Assembly: GCA_002299425.1 (NCBI GenBank)
Contig: DBNW01000069.1
Coordinates: 4,561 to 20,950, forward strand
Reading direction: 5' to 3'
From: Methylococcaceae bacterium UBA662
GTDB lineage: Bacteria; Pseudomonadota; Gammaproteobacteria; Methylococcales; Methylomonadaceae
Length of the DNA: 16,390 bases
Shown: in pieces, positions 1-6,102 of the stretch
How positions within the stretch are numbered: position 1 is the stretch's first letter
How the letters are laid out: each line of letters starts with the position of its first letter
Notes under the pieces: model-generated
Seen by the model: only the letters and a program-made list of their open reading frames with translations
Database searches by the model: none
Told to the model about the DNA's origin: nothing
Translations under genes and position numbers: made by a program

Positions 1-291
1 ACCTCCTGCATCCATGCAGTCGCGGTTGGCGAGGTTGGATTTGCGGTGGTCGTACAGGCGCACATCGAATGGCGCGAAAAACAATTCACAAGGAATTTGG
101 CGAAAATAATTGAAAAGCTGCCCGCCTAATTCAGTGACAATTCTTTGGTGTTTGGTCGTCGGCGCCGGACTCATGGCCATGATCTTACCCCGGATTAATT
201 CCACGGTATCGTCGAATTGCCAGGTCAGGTAATCGGCATAGCTGTAGGTGCCGTTCAAGTCCAGTTGCGAAAGTTCAGTAATTTGGGCCAT
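1..291 (-). CDS. Uma2 family endonuclease, 3' part missing (runs off the window)
   Basis: This is the first 97 codons of a Uma2 (DUF820) protein, a PD-(D/E)XK nuclease-like family whose biological role is mostly unknown. The ATG at 289-291 is preceded by an AGGTGA ribosome-binding site at a suitable distance. Visible family features are the N-terminal YADYLTW segment (residues 18-24), the ELIRGKIMAMSPAP segment (31-44) with the conserved Glu/Leu-Ile-x-Gly, the H-Q-R-I-V helix (48-52) and FDVRL (75-79). The catalytic Asp and the Glu/Lys motif normally lie after residue ~85 and are not seen because the gene leaves the window. It lies 79 nt downstream of the jetA-like gene on the same strand, so it may be cotranscribed with it. 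It belongs to a different subtype from the complete Uma2 gene at 8450-9043. Family assignment is fairly sure; target and function are unknown. Confidence 0.82.
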   Translation of the reverse strand, partial: MAQITELSQLDLNGTYSYADYLTWQFDDTVELIRGKIMAMSPAPTTKHQRIVTELGGQLFNYFRQIPCELFFAPFDVRLYDHRKSNLANRDCMDAGG

Positions 292-332
292 TTGTCACCT
301 CGGTTGCGGTTAAAATTTTTCGGCGGCGCGTT

Positions 333-348
333 ACCGCGAGTTCGCGGT
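333..348. repeat. Short perfect palindrome between jetA and the Uma2 gene
   Basis: ACCGCGA (333-339) and TCGCGGT (342-348) form a 7-bp inverted repeat with a 2-nt centre. As RNA it would be a 6-bp G+C-rich stem with a tetraloop. On the minus strand an A5T4 run follows about 15 nt later, too far for a classical intrinsic terminator. It could be a weak terminator or processing site after jetA, or an operator for the Uma2 gene. Confidence 0.4.
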
Positions 349-370
349 CTATGTTAGCAGAGGCGGCCAT

Positions 371-1810
371 TCACCTGACGAAAATCACCCGTGGCAACCG
401 CGCTTGTTTATTGCGGTCTTGGCTGCGCCAGACGATGGTGTCTTCCACCTGTTCGTCGATTACGGTCTTGAACGCCTCGCCGCCCAGTTGCAGATAGGCG
501 ACCAGTTCCGCCAGGCCCTGCTCCAGCGGCCGCTGCCGGCACAGTTCGGCCAGCGTGACTTGCGGTTTATCTTGCAAGGCGTGGCGGATGTGCCGGGTCA
601 ACTTCGCCTTGTCGATGACGACTTGCGTGAACAACGCGCTGGCATCTAAGTTTGTATCACCGGCTTCGGGCGCGGTTTCATCCAGTTTGAGTTTGGCGGT
701 GAGGGTATAAAGCGGGCGTTCCATCGGCAATTCGACCGCGCAAGCGGTATCGGCCATGGCCATGAATTCACCGGACGGCAGGTTGTCGCGCAAGGCCAAG
801 GTTTTGCTTTCGATGCCGTGCAGGATTTCCATGATGCGGCGGTTTTCCAGCCAAGCTTGGTCGTCCAGGAAGCGGCGCAATTGCCGGCTCAATTCGGCCA
901 CGGTGCGTTGGGTGTATTCGCCCGCTTCCAGCCAGTCGTAATGCACACGGCGGATGCGCGGGTCGGGTTTGAGTTCGGCCACCGGCGGCAACGACAGCAC
1001 ACGCTCAAGCAGCGCCGACAACTCCTCTTGCCGGCGGCTGGACATCAAAAAATCCCAAAAAGCGCGGAAACTGCGGCCTTGATCGGAATCGGCGATGGCG
1101 TCGCGCTCACCCATGATGTCTTCCAAAAGCTGCCCCTTGCCCCCTTCCCACAACGCGATGCGCTCGCGCACTTTGCGGTCCAGGCCGCGAAAATTGTGTT
1201 CTACCTCGCGGAAGTCGGTGAGCAACTCGCGGGCCAGGGCGGTGAATTGTTGGAAGCGGTCTTTCAGCCCGGTGTCGTCCAGCAGCATCAAATCGCCGGC
1301 TTCTATCCGGGTGATTTCGGCGGCTAGCTCGGCACGGCGTTGCTCCAGCTCGGCAATACGCGCCTTCGCGTCAGTTTCGCTGCCCTCGCGCATTTGTTTA
1401 AGCAGTTCAAACAAGGTCAACAACCGCGATTCTGTACCGACGAAGCTGCGTTCGACCAGGGATTCCAGCCAGGCGATGGCTTTTTCGGTGGCCGGCATCA
1501 GGTCAAAATAAGGCTCGTCCGAACCCGCGCGGTAAAATTTGCGTAGCCAGCCTTTGTCATTGCCGGCCCAATCGTTCAGGTAATCGCGTGCTGTTTTCGG
1601 GAACGCCGTATCGCCCAATCTTTCGCGTAAAACGAACAACTCGTCTTCCAACTGCTCGACCAGCTCCGCCTCCGCCATCATGCGCACGTTTTCGGCGATA
1701 AACACGCGCTGCAGAAAGCTGATGATCAGCGTGACATGCGGCGAATTCAACAGCCGCCAAGCGGGGTGGTTCTGCCGCAGCCGTTCTAGGGTGGTGTCAT
1801 CAAGGCTCAT
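371..1810 (-). CDS. jetA: DUF3375 protein, JetA-like kleisin subunit of a type I Wadjet system
   Basis: The 479-residue product matches the DUF3375 family, the JetA component of type I Wadjet. In that system JetA acts as a MukF-like kleisin bridging the JetC SMC-type ATPase and JetB, and JetD cleaves circular plasmid DNA. The N terminus has the family signature L-R-Q-N-HPAWRLL (residues 11-21) followed by LIISFLQRVFI (28-38). A short charged coiled coil spans about 145-171, and the C-terminal part is mixed helical and strand. I start at the ATG at 1808-1810 because homologues begin a few residues before HPAWRLL. An in-frame ATG at 1876 would add 22 unrelated residues and abut the divergent gene. 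Neither start has a strong Shine-Dalgarno. No frameshift is seen. jetB, jetC and jetD are not in the window; the next gene downstream is a Uma2 nuclease. Family assignment is confident; membership of a working Wadjet system is inferred. Confidence 0.85.
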   Translation of the reverse strand: MSLDDTTLERLRQNHPAWRLLNSPHVTLIISFLQRVFIAENVRMMAEAELVEQLEDELFVLRERLGDTAFPKTARDYLNDWAGNDKGWLRKFYRAGSDEPYFDLMPATEKAIAWLESLVERSFVGTESRLLTLFELLKQMREGSETDAKARIAELEQRRAELAAEITRIEAGDLMLLDDTGLKDRFQQFTALARELLTDFREVEHNFRGLDRKVRERIALWEGGKGQLLEDIMGERDAIADSDQGRSFRAFWDFLMSSRRQEELSALLERVLSLPPVAELKPDPRIRRVHYDWLEAGEYTQRTVAELSRQLRRFLDDQAWLENRRIMEILHGIESKTLALRDNLPSGEFMAMADTACAVELPMERPLYTLTAKLKLDETAPEAGDTNLDASALFTQVVIDKAKLTRHIRHALQDKPQVTLAELCRQRPLEQGLAELVAYLQLGGEAFKTVIDEQVEDTIVWRSQDRNKQARLPRVIFVR

Positions 1811-1894
1811 AAGTTTCGTTGGCGGATACAGCCGGTTATTATACCGCTGTGTCAGCGCTATCTTTCCCCCCATCATTCGTGGATAAAATTAACC

Positions 1895-3076
1895 GTGAGA
1901 TCCAAAAGCATCCCCCTCGCCACCGGCACCCTGCACCTAGACCTTGAACCCGGCACCATCCCCCTGCACCGCCTGCTTGGTTTTGCCGCTAGGGTCAGCA
2001 GCAAGCGCAAGTTTTTGTTGATCAGCAAAGTGCTGGGCAAGCATGTTCCGGTGTCGCCAACGCTAATGGCCTGGTCGTACCGGGCGTTGGCGCGGCTAAT
2101 CGTAGGCGATCTCGGCACCAGCGTCTGGGTCGGCATGGCGGAGACGGCGACCGGCCTAGGTTACGGTGTGTACGAAGCCGCTTGCAGGCTAGGTTTGGCA
2201 AATGCGTTGTTTCTGCAAACCACGCGCTATCACCTGGACGGCGCACAGCGGCTGGAGTTTGACGAAGCCCACAGCCACGCTACCGATTTTTTTCTGTATT
2301 ACCCGGAACAAGCCCAGCTGCTCGAGCCGTTTTTAAACGCACAAACCTTGGTGTTGATCGACGACGAAATCAGCACCGGGCGGACGTTTTTGCAATTGCT
2401 GAAAGCTTACCGAAAGATTAACCCTAAACTGCAAAGGGTTTACATCGCCAGCCTAGTTAATTTCGCCAACCCCTGCGACCTTACCGCCTTCAGCCGGCAA
2501 GCCGGCGTCGAGGTGGTTTGGGTTTGGCTTAGGAAAGGCCAGATGCATTTTGCAGACCACGGCAATGCCGCGCTCGATGCCATCACTGTCAATGTGGACA
2601 GCAACGGTGCCTGTAAAAAGCGCTTGTTGGGCTGGCCGGGACGCTTGGGGCTATCGGCACCCACCAGCCTGCCGGCTGATGCCGTCAGCCAAGTGACGGC
2701 GTTGTTCAAAACCGGCCACGACGACCTGCGCCCGGTGCTGGTGTTAGGTACCGGCGAATGCAACGCCCCGGCATTTTTGCTGGGCAGGGCCTTACAAAAG
2801 GCCGGCTTTAGGGTGCAGGTGCAAAGCACCACCCGCTCGCCCATCCGTGTCGGCAACGACATCCGCTCGGTGTGCCAATTTGAGGACAATTACGAGGACG
2901 GTATTGCCAATTTTCTCTACAACATGAATCCGGGCGATTACCGGGAAATCATGCTCTGCCATGAAACCCCGCTTAACCGGCCTTTGCAAGACCGGCTTAA
3001 AGCCTGGAATGCCATCAGCATTCGGGTGGCGCAGGCTGCTACAGGTGCCGAACCGGCTCTGGCCTACCACCGCTAA
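1895..3076 (+). CDS. Phosphoribosyltransferase with C-terminal TRSP domain (Ter-associated type)
   Basis: The 393-residue protein combines an N-terminal PRTase_2-type phosphoribosyltransferase and a C-terminal TRSP domain. The PRPP-binding loop LIDDEISTGRT is at 154-164, preceded by LLISKVLGKHVPVSP (41-55), which is typical of this family. The naming TTRSP sequence is at 312-316, with GTGECNAPAF at 285-294. Proteins of this architecture are known from the tellurite-resistance-associated biosynthetic modules, beside ATP-grasp, PELOTA-PRTase and HAD proteins, and are proposed to make a nucleoside-like metabolite; the product is not established. Here it stands alone with no ter genes visible. 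The GTG at 1895 is the first plausible start; no strong ribosome-binding site precedes it. It is divergent from jetA (84 nt between starts) and convergent with amrS, whose stop lies 1 nt away. Domain call is confident; pathway is inferred. Confidence 0.85.
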   Translation: MRSKSIPLATGTLHLDLEPGTIPLHRLLGFAARVSSKRKFLLISKVLGKHVPVSPTLMAWSYRALARLIVGDLGTSVWVGMAETATGLGYGVYEAACRLGLANALFLQTTRYHLDGAQRLEFDEAHSHATDFFLYYPEQAQLLEPFLNAQTLVLIDDEISTGRTFLQLLKAYRKINPKLQRVYIASLVNFANPCDLTAFSRQAGVEVVWVWLRKGQMHFADHGNAALDAITVNVDSNGACKKRLLGWPGRLGLSAPTSLPADAVSQVTALFKTGHDDLRPVLVLGTGECNAPAFLLGRALQKAGFRVQVQSTTRSPIRVGNDIRSVCQFEDNYEDGIANFLYNMNPGDYREIMLCHETPLNRPLQDRLKAWNAISIRVAQAATGAEPALAYHR

Positions 3077-3077
3077 A

Positions 3078-4163
3078 CTACCCTAAACACACCGCCTGCC
3101 GTTTTGCCCCCCAGGTGCCGGGTTTGGCGGCAAAAACTCCGGCGCAACGCTGCCCGCAAAAACGGCAGAAACTCTCAGCGTCCAGATTCCATTCCGACAA
3201 ACGGTACCCATCGCGGCCAATCAGCAATTGCCCGCACGAGTGGCAATAAGTGCTGTTGGTTTCCTTGTTAGGGACATTGCCGATATACGCATAACGGACA
3301 CCGTTTTTTAAGGCGATTCCCCTGGCCTTGAGCAAGGATGAAAGCGGTGTCGGCGGTTTGTCGAGCATTTTCCAGTCGGGGTGGAACGCGGAGAAGTGCA
3401 TCGGCACATCGGGTCCTAAATGCTCCACCACCCATTGGGTCATGGCTTCCAATTCCGCTTCCGAATCGTTTTCCCCTGGGATAATCAGCGTGGTCAACTC
3501 CAACCAAACCGAGGTTTCTTTTTTTAGGTAGATCAGGGTTTCCAGCACCGGCTGCAAATGGCTGCCGGTGATTTCATGGTAAAACCGCTCGCTAAAGGCT
3601 TTCAGGTCGATATTGGCGGCATCCATCCCTAGGTAAAATTCCGCCCGGGGTTCCGGGCAGACATAACCGGCGGAGACCGCGACGGATTTTATCCCTAAAG
3701 CGCGGCACGCTTTGGCCGTGTCCAGCGCGTATTCATGGAAAATGACCGGGTCGTTGTAGGTGTAGGCGACGCTGGCGCAGCCGTATTTTTGCGCAGCCTG
3801 GGCGATGGCATCCGGCGAGGCGTAACTCATTAAGGTATCCATTTCCCGGGATTTGCTGATGTCCCAGTTTTGGCAAAACTTACAGGCCAGATTGCAGCCG
3901 GCCGTACCAAACGAAAACACCGGCGTGCCCGGCAGAAAATGGTGGAGCGGTTTTTTTTCGATGGGGTCTAGGGCAAAACCGCTGGAACGGCCGTAACTGG
4001 TCATGACAATCCGGTCGTCCCGGTTTTGCCGGACAAAACACAAGCCGCGCTGGCCTTGATGCAGTTTGCAAAATCTTGGGCACAGGTCGCATTGGATGCG
4101 GCCATCGCTTAAGCCATGCCAATAGCGGGTGGTGACGGTATCGGGGCTGATCAACGGGTTCAT
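3078..4163 (-). CDS. amrS: AmmeMemoRadiSam system radical SAM enzyme
   Basis: The 361-residue protein is a radical SAM enzyme of the AmmeMemoRadiSam type. The [4Fe-4S]-SAM motif CNLACKFC gives C90, C94 and C97. A cysteine cluster near the N terminus (C25, C28, C32, C42) and another near the C terminus (C307, C310, C333, C336, C340) could bind extra clusters or zinc. The HFLPGTPVFSFGTAGCN run (75-91) and the central TYNDPVIF (135-142) are characteristic of this group and its pyruvate formate-lyase-activase-like relatives. The ATG at 4161-4163 is preceded by a perfect AGGAGG (4170-4175) six bases upstream, suggesting strong translation. The partner genes amrB and amrA lie about 2 kb away on the other strand, beyond a desaturase gene. 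The reaction of the system is not known to me; a radical-based modification with AmrA and AmrB as partners is inferred from their constant co-occurrence. Confidence 0.93.
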   Translation of the reverse strand: MNPLISPDTVTTRYWHGLSDGRIQCDLCPRFCKLHQGQRGLCFVRQNRDDRIVMTSYGRSSGFALDPIEKKPLHHFLPGTPVFSFGTAGCNLACKFCQNWDISKSREMDTLMSYASPDAIAQAAQKYGCASVAYTYNDPVIFHEYALDTAKACRALGIKSVAVSAGYVCPEPRAEFYLGMDAANIDLKAFSERFYHEITGSHLQPVLETLIYLKKETSVWLELTTLIIPGENDSEAELEAMTQWVVEHLGPDVPMHFSAFHPDWKMLDKPPTPLSSLLKARGIALKNGVRYAYIGNVPNKETNSTYCHSCGQLLIGRDGYRLSEWNLDAESFCRFCGQRCAGVFAAKPGTWGAKRQAVCLG

Positions 4164-4319
4164 GTGGGGCCTCCTAGGTAGATAAGGGTCGCCTCCGGCA
4201 TGGCCAGTCCCGGTTTAGGCCAGAAGGCTAACGTGTGTTTTTTTTATTGCTCGGCATCCCCAGCTTCAGAAAAAGTAAAGGGAGCCATTAGCCAAGACGA
4301 ATGAGTAGTGGATAAGTTT

Positions 4320-4379
4320 TAAATGATGCTGTTCAATGCGACCTCCCTGCCGGAATGACGATGCCTTGTGCATCATTTA
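4320..4379 (+). repeat. Long-range inverted repeat with a competing local hairpin
   Basis: TAAATGATGC (4320-4329) pairs perfectly with GCATCATTTA (4370-4379) across a 40-nt loop. Inside the loop GATGC (4360-4364) can instead pair with GCATC (4370-4374) as a 5-bp hairpin with loop CTTGT. The two structures use the same 3' bases and exclude each other. Confidence 0.5.
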
Positions 4380-4438
4380 GTTTTTTGTCACTACCGACGA
4401 ATTTTTCCCGGAACCGTTTTAAGGGAACCCGTGGTAAA

Positions 4439-4498
4439 GATTTAAGGACTAATGTTCTGTTAATGGGGCCGGCGTCCTTAAATTCCAGTCCCATTAAC
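4439..4498 (+). promoter_or_regulatory. Two interleaved 10-bp inverted repeats (switch-like or multi-site operator)
   Basis: Arm A GATTTAAGGAC (4439-4449) pairs with A' GTCCTTAAATT (4474-4484), ten Watson-Crick pairs plus one G-U. Arm B GTTAATGGGGC (4459-4469) pairs with B' GTCCCATTAAC (4488-4498), again ten plus one G-U. The order is A-B-A'-B', so the stems are either a pseudoknot or mutually exclusive. The linker A' to B' is only about 4 nt, short for spanning a 10-bp stem, which favours alternative hairpins. An equally valid reading is at DNA level: TTAAGGAC and TTAATGGGAC resemble one another and occur in both orientations, as binding-site clusters do. The pairings are seen directly; the function is inferred. 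Confidence 0.5.
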
Positions 4499-4502
4499 CA
4501 CC

Positions 4503-4515
4503 GACCCGCCGGGTC
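4503..4515. repeat. GACCCG/CGGGTC palindrome
   Basis: GACCCG (4503-4508) and CGGGTC (4510-4515) are a perfect 6-bp inverted repeat around one base. As a hairpin it would open to 5 bp with a 3-nt loop. It lies between the interleaved repeats and the attenuator-like hairpin. Confidence 0.4.
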
Positions 4516-4532
4516 ATACCCGCATTCAGAGC

Positions 4533-4553
4533 AACGCCTGAAACAGCGTTTTT
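4533..4553 (+). terminator. Weak intrinsic-terminator or attenuator-like hairpin upstream of the desaturase
   Basis: AACG (4533-4536), a bulged C and CTG (4538-4540) pair with CAG (4544-4546) and CGTT (4547-4550) around an AAA loop, giving a 7-bp stem. A run of five T (4549-4553) overlaps and follows its 3' side. It lies about 160 nt before the desaturase start and just after the interleaved repeats, the place expected for an attenuator. The stem is short and bulged, so termination is uncertain. Confidence 0.35.
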
Positions 4554-4582
4554 CCAGCCCCCTCTGCCGTTTTCAACAGCTA

Positions 4583-4599
4583 CCCAATTTTAGATTGGG
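4583..4599 (+). repeat. CCCAAT/ATTGGG hairpin in the desaturase leader
   Basis: CCCAAT (4583-4588) and ATTGGG (4594-4599) form a perfect 6-bp stem with loop TTTAG. It has no following T-run, so it is not a typical terminator. Confidence 0.4.
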
Positions 4600-4711
4600 C
4601 CGCACGGAATGGGTCGCCGTATTTTTTTGGCCTCAACCCATCTTGCCCGGATAGTCTGGGCGCACCCACAAAAACCATACAAAATTTATCCCTTTATTTT
4701 TAGAGCCTGTC

Positions 4712-5773
4712 ATGTCAGACCAAACCACCTACCCCGAATTGTTTGCACCCGCCGAATTCGCAACCCGCCAGCCCGCCCGGGAACAGCTCATTCAGGCCGT
4801 GGCAAAATACGCCCAGCCTGATTACCAAAAAGCCTTCTGGCAACTCTCGAACACGTTCGTCCCGTACCTTGCCCTTTGGGCTTTAATGGCTTATTTGGCA
4901 TTACAAGGCTACCCCTATTGGATCACATTGCTTTTGGCGATACCTGCGGGCTGTCTTTTGGTGCGGATTTTCATCTTTTTCCACGACTGTACGCACGGCG
5001 CCTTTTTCCCGTCCAGAAAGGGGAACAAAATCCTAGGCTACCTTGCCGGAACCCTGGTTTTTACCCCGTTTGAAGACTGGCAACGCACCCATGTTATCCA
5101 CCATTCCGCCTCCGGCAACCTCGATCGCCGGGGCACAGGCGACGTTTGGACGTTGACGGTTGAAGAATATATCAAGGCACCCAGGAGCACGCGGATTATC
5201 TACCGATTGTTCCGCAACCCATTGGTGTTATTCAGCATTGTCCCGTTATTCTTGTTTGTGGTTATCAACCGCTTTCCCAGTCCGGGCGCGGGGAAACGCG
5301 AGCGCCGCAGTGTCGTGATCACCAATGCCGCCATTGCCGGCATCATCCTAGCCATGGGCCTAACCCTAGGCTTCCAGAACTACTGGCTAATACAGTTGCC
5401 GATTTTATGGATAGCCGCCAGCATTGGCATGTGGATGTTTTATGTGCAGCATCAATTTGAAAATGTCTATTGGTCACGGAATGAACAGTGGGACTTGACC
5501 CGCTCAGGTTTGGAGGGCAGCTCGTACTATAAATTACCCAAAATGATGCAGTGGCTGGTCGGCAATATCGGCCTGCATCATATCCATCATGTCAGGGCCA
5601 ACATCCCTAACTACAACTTGCAACGTTGCTACGACGAAGTGCCCGCTTTGCAGGCGGTCGAACCCTTAACCCTCCGCAAAAGCCTTCAATCCCTTTGGTT
5701 GAATTTATGGGATGAACAACGGAATAAACTGGTGAGCTTCCGGGCCATCAAAACGTTACCCGAACAGGATTGA
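4712..5773 (+). CDS. Membrane fatty acid desaturase (acyl-lipid, omega-6/DesA-like)
   Basis: The 353-residue integral membrane protein carries the three histidine boxes of the di-iron desaturase/hydroxylase superfamily: HDCTH (91-95), HVIHH (127-131) and HHIHH (289-293), with an additional conserved H247 in VQHQFE. Hydrophobic segments lie at about 50-65, 69-90, 107-118, 171-186, 203-220 and 226-245. Such enzymes insert a cis double bond in membrane acyl chains using O2 and electrons from ferredoxin or a similar donor. The closest architecture is the Delta-12/omega-6 acyl-lipid type; exact regiospecificity cannot be read from sequence. The ATG at 4712 has only a weak AGAG upstream. The gene sits alone, between amrS (divergent) and amrBA (same strand), with structured non-coding DNA on both sides, and a GC-rich stem-loop begins 5 nt after its stop. 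Confidence 0.9.
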   Translation: MSDQTTYPELFAPAEFATRQPAREQLIQAVAKYAQPDYQKAFWQLSNTFVPYLALWALMAYLALQGYPYWITLLLAIPAGCLLVRIFIFFHDCTHGAFFPSRKGNKILGYLAGTLVFTPFEDWQRTHVIHHSASGNLDRRGTGDVWTLTVEEYIKAPRSTRIIYRLFRNPLVLFSIVPLFLFVVINRFPSPGAGKRERRSVVITNAAIAGIILAMGLTLGFQNYWLIQLPILWIAASIGMWMFYVQHQFENVYWSRNEQWDLTRSGLEGSSYYKLPKMMQWLVGNIGLHHIHHVRANIPNYNLQRCYDEVPALQAVEPLTLRKSLQSLWLNLWDEQRNKLVSFRAIKTLPEQD

Positions 5774-5778
5774 GGACA

Positions 5779-5809
5779 GTGGCGGCAATTGCTTCCCTAG
5801 CGCCGCCAC
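5779..5809 (+). terminator. Stem-loop directly after the desaturase stop
   Basis: GTGGCGGC (5779-5786) and GCCGCCAC (5802-5809) form a perfect 8-bp GC-rich stem with a 15-nt loop, starting 5 nt past the stop codon. There is no T-tract, so it may stabilise the 3' end or terminate weakly rather than act as a classical intrinsic terminator. Confidence 0.5.
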
Positions 5810-5819
5810 CCTAAACTAG

Positions 5820-6055
5820 GCCCACTGACCGTCCGCCCCTGGGTAGTGGGCACGCATCAGATGGCACCGATCAATGCGGCATGCCTGTCCATTCGATTCA
5901 TGCCGGGCTGTCCTGCCCGGCACCCTGCGGGCGGGTGCAAATCCGCTCCCGACGGATTTGTCCGGTGCCCATCGGTCTGGAACAGACGGGCATTAACCGT
6001 AACGGCATCAAACAGGATGGTCTGGTGTGGCTTTTTGCCACTAGCGCCCCTGTTT
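5820..6055 (+). other. Chain of inverted repeats upstream of amrB, candidate structured RNA or repeat element
   Basis: The 5774-6102 gap has no credible gene; a frame open from 5881 into amrB lacks recognisable family sequence before the amrB start. It is filled with perfect inverted repeats: GCCCACT/AGTGGGC (5820-5826/5845-5851), CGGCATG/CATGCCG (5877-5883/5899-5905), TGCCGGGC/GCCCGGCA (5901-5908/5915-5922), GCACCC/GGGTGC (5920-5925/5933-5938), CAAATCCG/CGGATTTG (5938-5945/5953-5960), TGCCC+GTCTG/CAGAC+GGGCA (5966-5992) and AAACAGG/CCTGTTT (6010-6016/6049-6055) enclosing GTGGC-TTTTT-GCCAC (6027-6041). GGCACCG (5863-5869) can pair with CGGTGCC (5963-5969) and would close a multibranch loop over the middle hairpins. 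Some pairings exclude others. It could be an amrBA 5' leader, an independent RNA, or a dispersed repeat. I matched it to no riboswitch family. Confidence 0.5.
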
Positions 6056-6102
6056 CAGAATATCCGCCAACCCTCATTAAACGCCACCCGCAGGAGCCGA
6101 GA

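Larger units (their letters stand above)
4164..4711. promoter_or_regulatory. 548-bp divergent intergenic region between amrS and the desaturase, rich in inverted repeats
   Basis: No convincing gene is seen here; the longest open frame (4355-4654, 99 codons) has no ribosome-binding site and no recognisable domain. The region should hold the promoters of both flanking genes, but no close sigma-70 match stands out. It does contain TGGCC/GGCCA (4201-4205/4218-4222), a 10-bp inverted repeat (4320-4329/4370-4379), two interleaved inverted repeats (4439-4498), a GACCCG/CGGGTC hairpin (4503-4508/4510-4515), an attenuator-like hairpin (4533-4553) and a CCCAAT/ATTGGG hairpin (4583-4588/4594-4599). The density suggests a structured leader on the desaturase mRNA or a cluster of protein-binding sites. 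The segment around 4344-4360 also resembles the CTGCCGGAATGACG core seen in dispersed proteobacterial repeats. Confidence 0.55.

Noticed and set aside
818..1327. 169-codon open frame opposite jetA
   Set aside because: It is a by-product of the GC-rich jetA coding strand; no family match or start signals.
1811..1876. Upstream start of jetA adding 22 residues
   Set aside because: The extra residues are not family-like and would leave only about 18 bp between divergent starts.
4439..4498. Stable H-type pseudoknot
   Set aside because: The linker between A' and B' (about 4 nt) is probably too short to span a 10-bp stem, so I report alternative stems or operator sites instead.
4355..4654. 99-codon open frame in the amrS/desaturase gap
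   Set aside because: No ribosome-binding site, no domain, composition unlike the neighbouring genes, and it spans the inverted repeats.
5881..6102. N-terminal extension of amrB in the same open frame
   Set aside because: The Memo signature starts at 6103 right after a good AGGAG site; the upstream codons show no family sequence and lie over a chain of hairpins.
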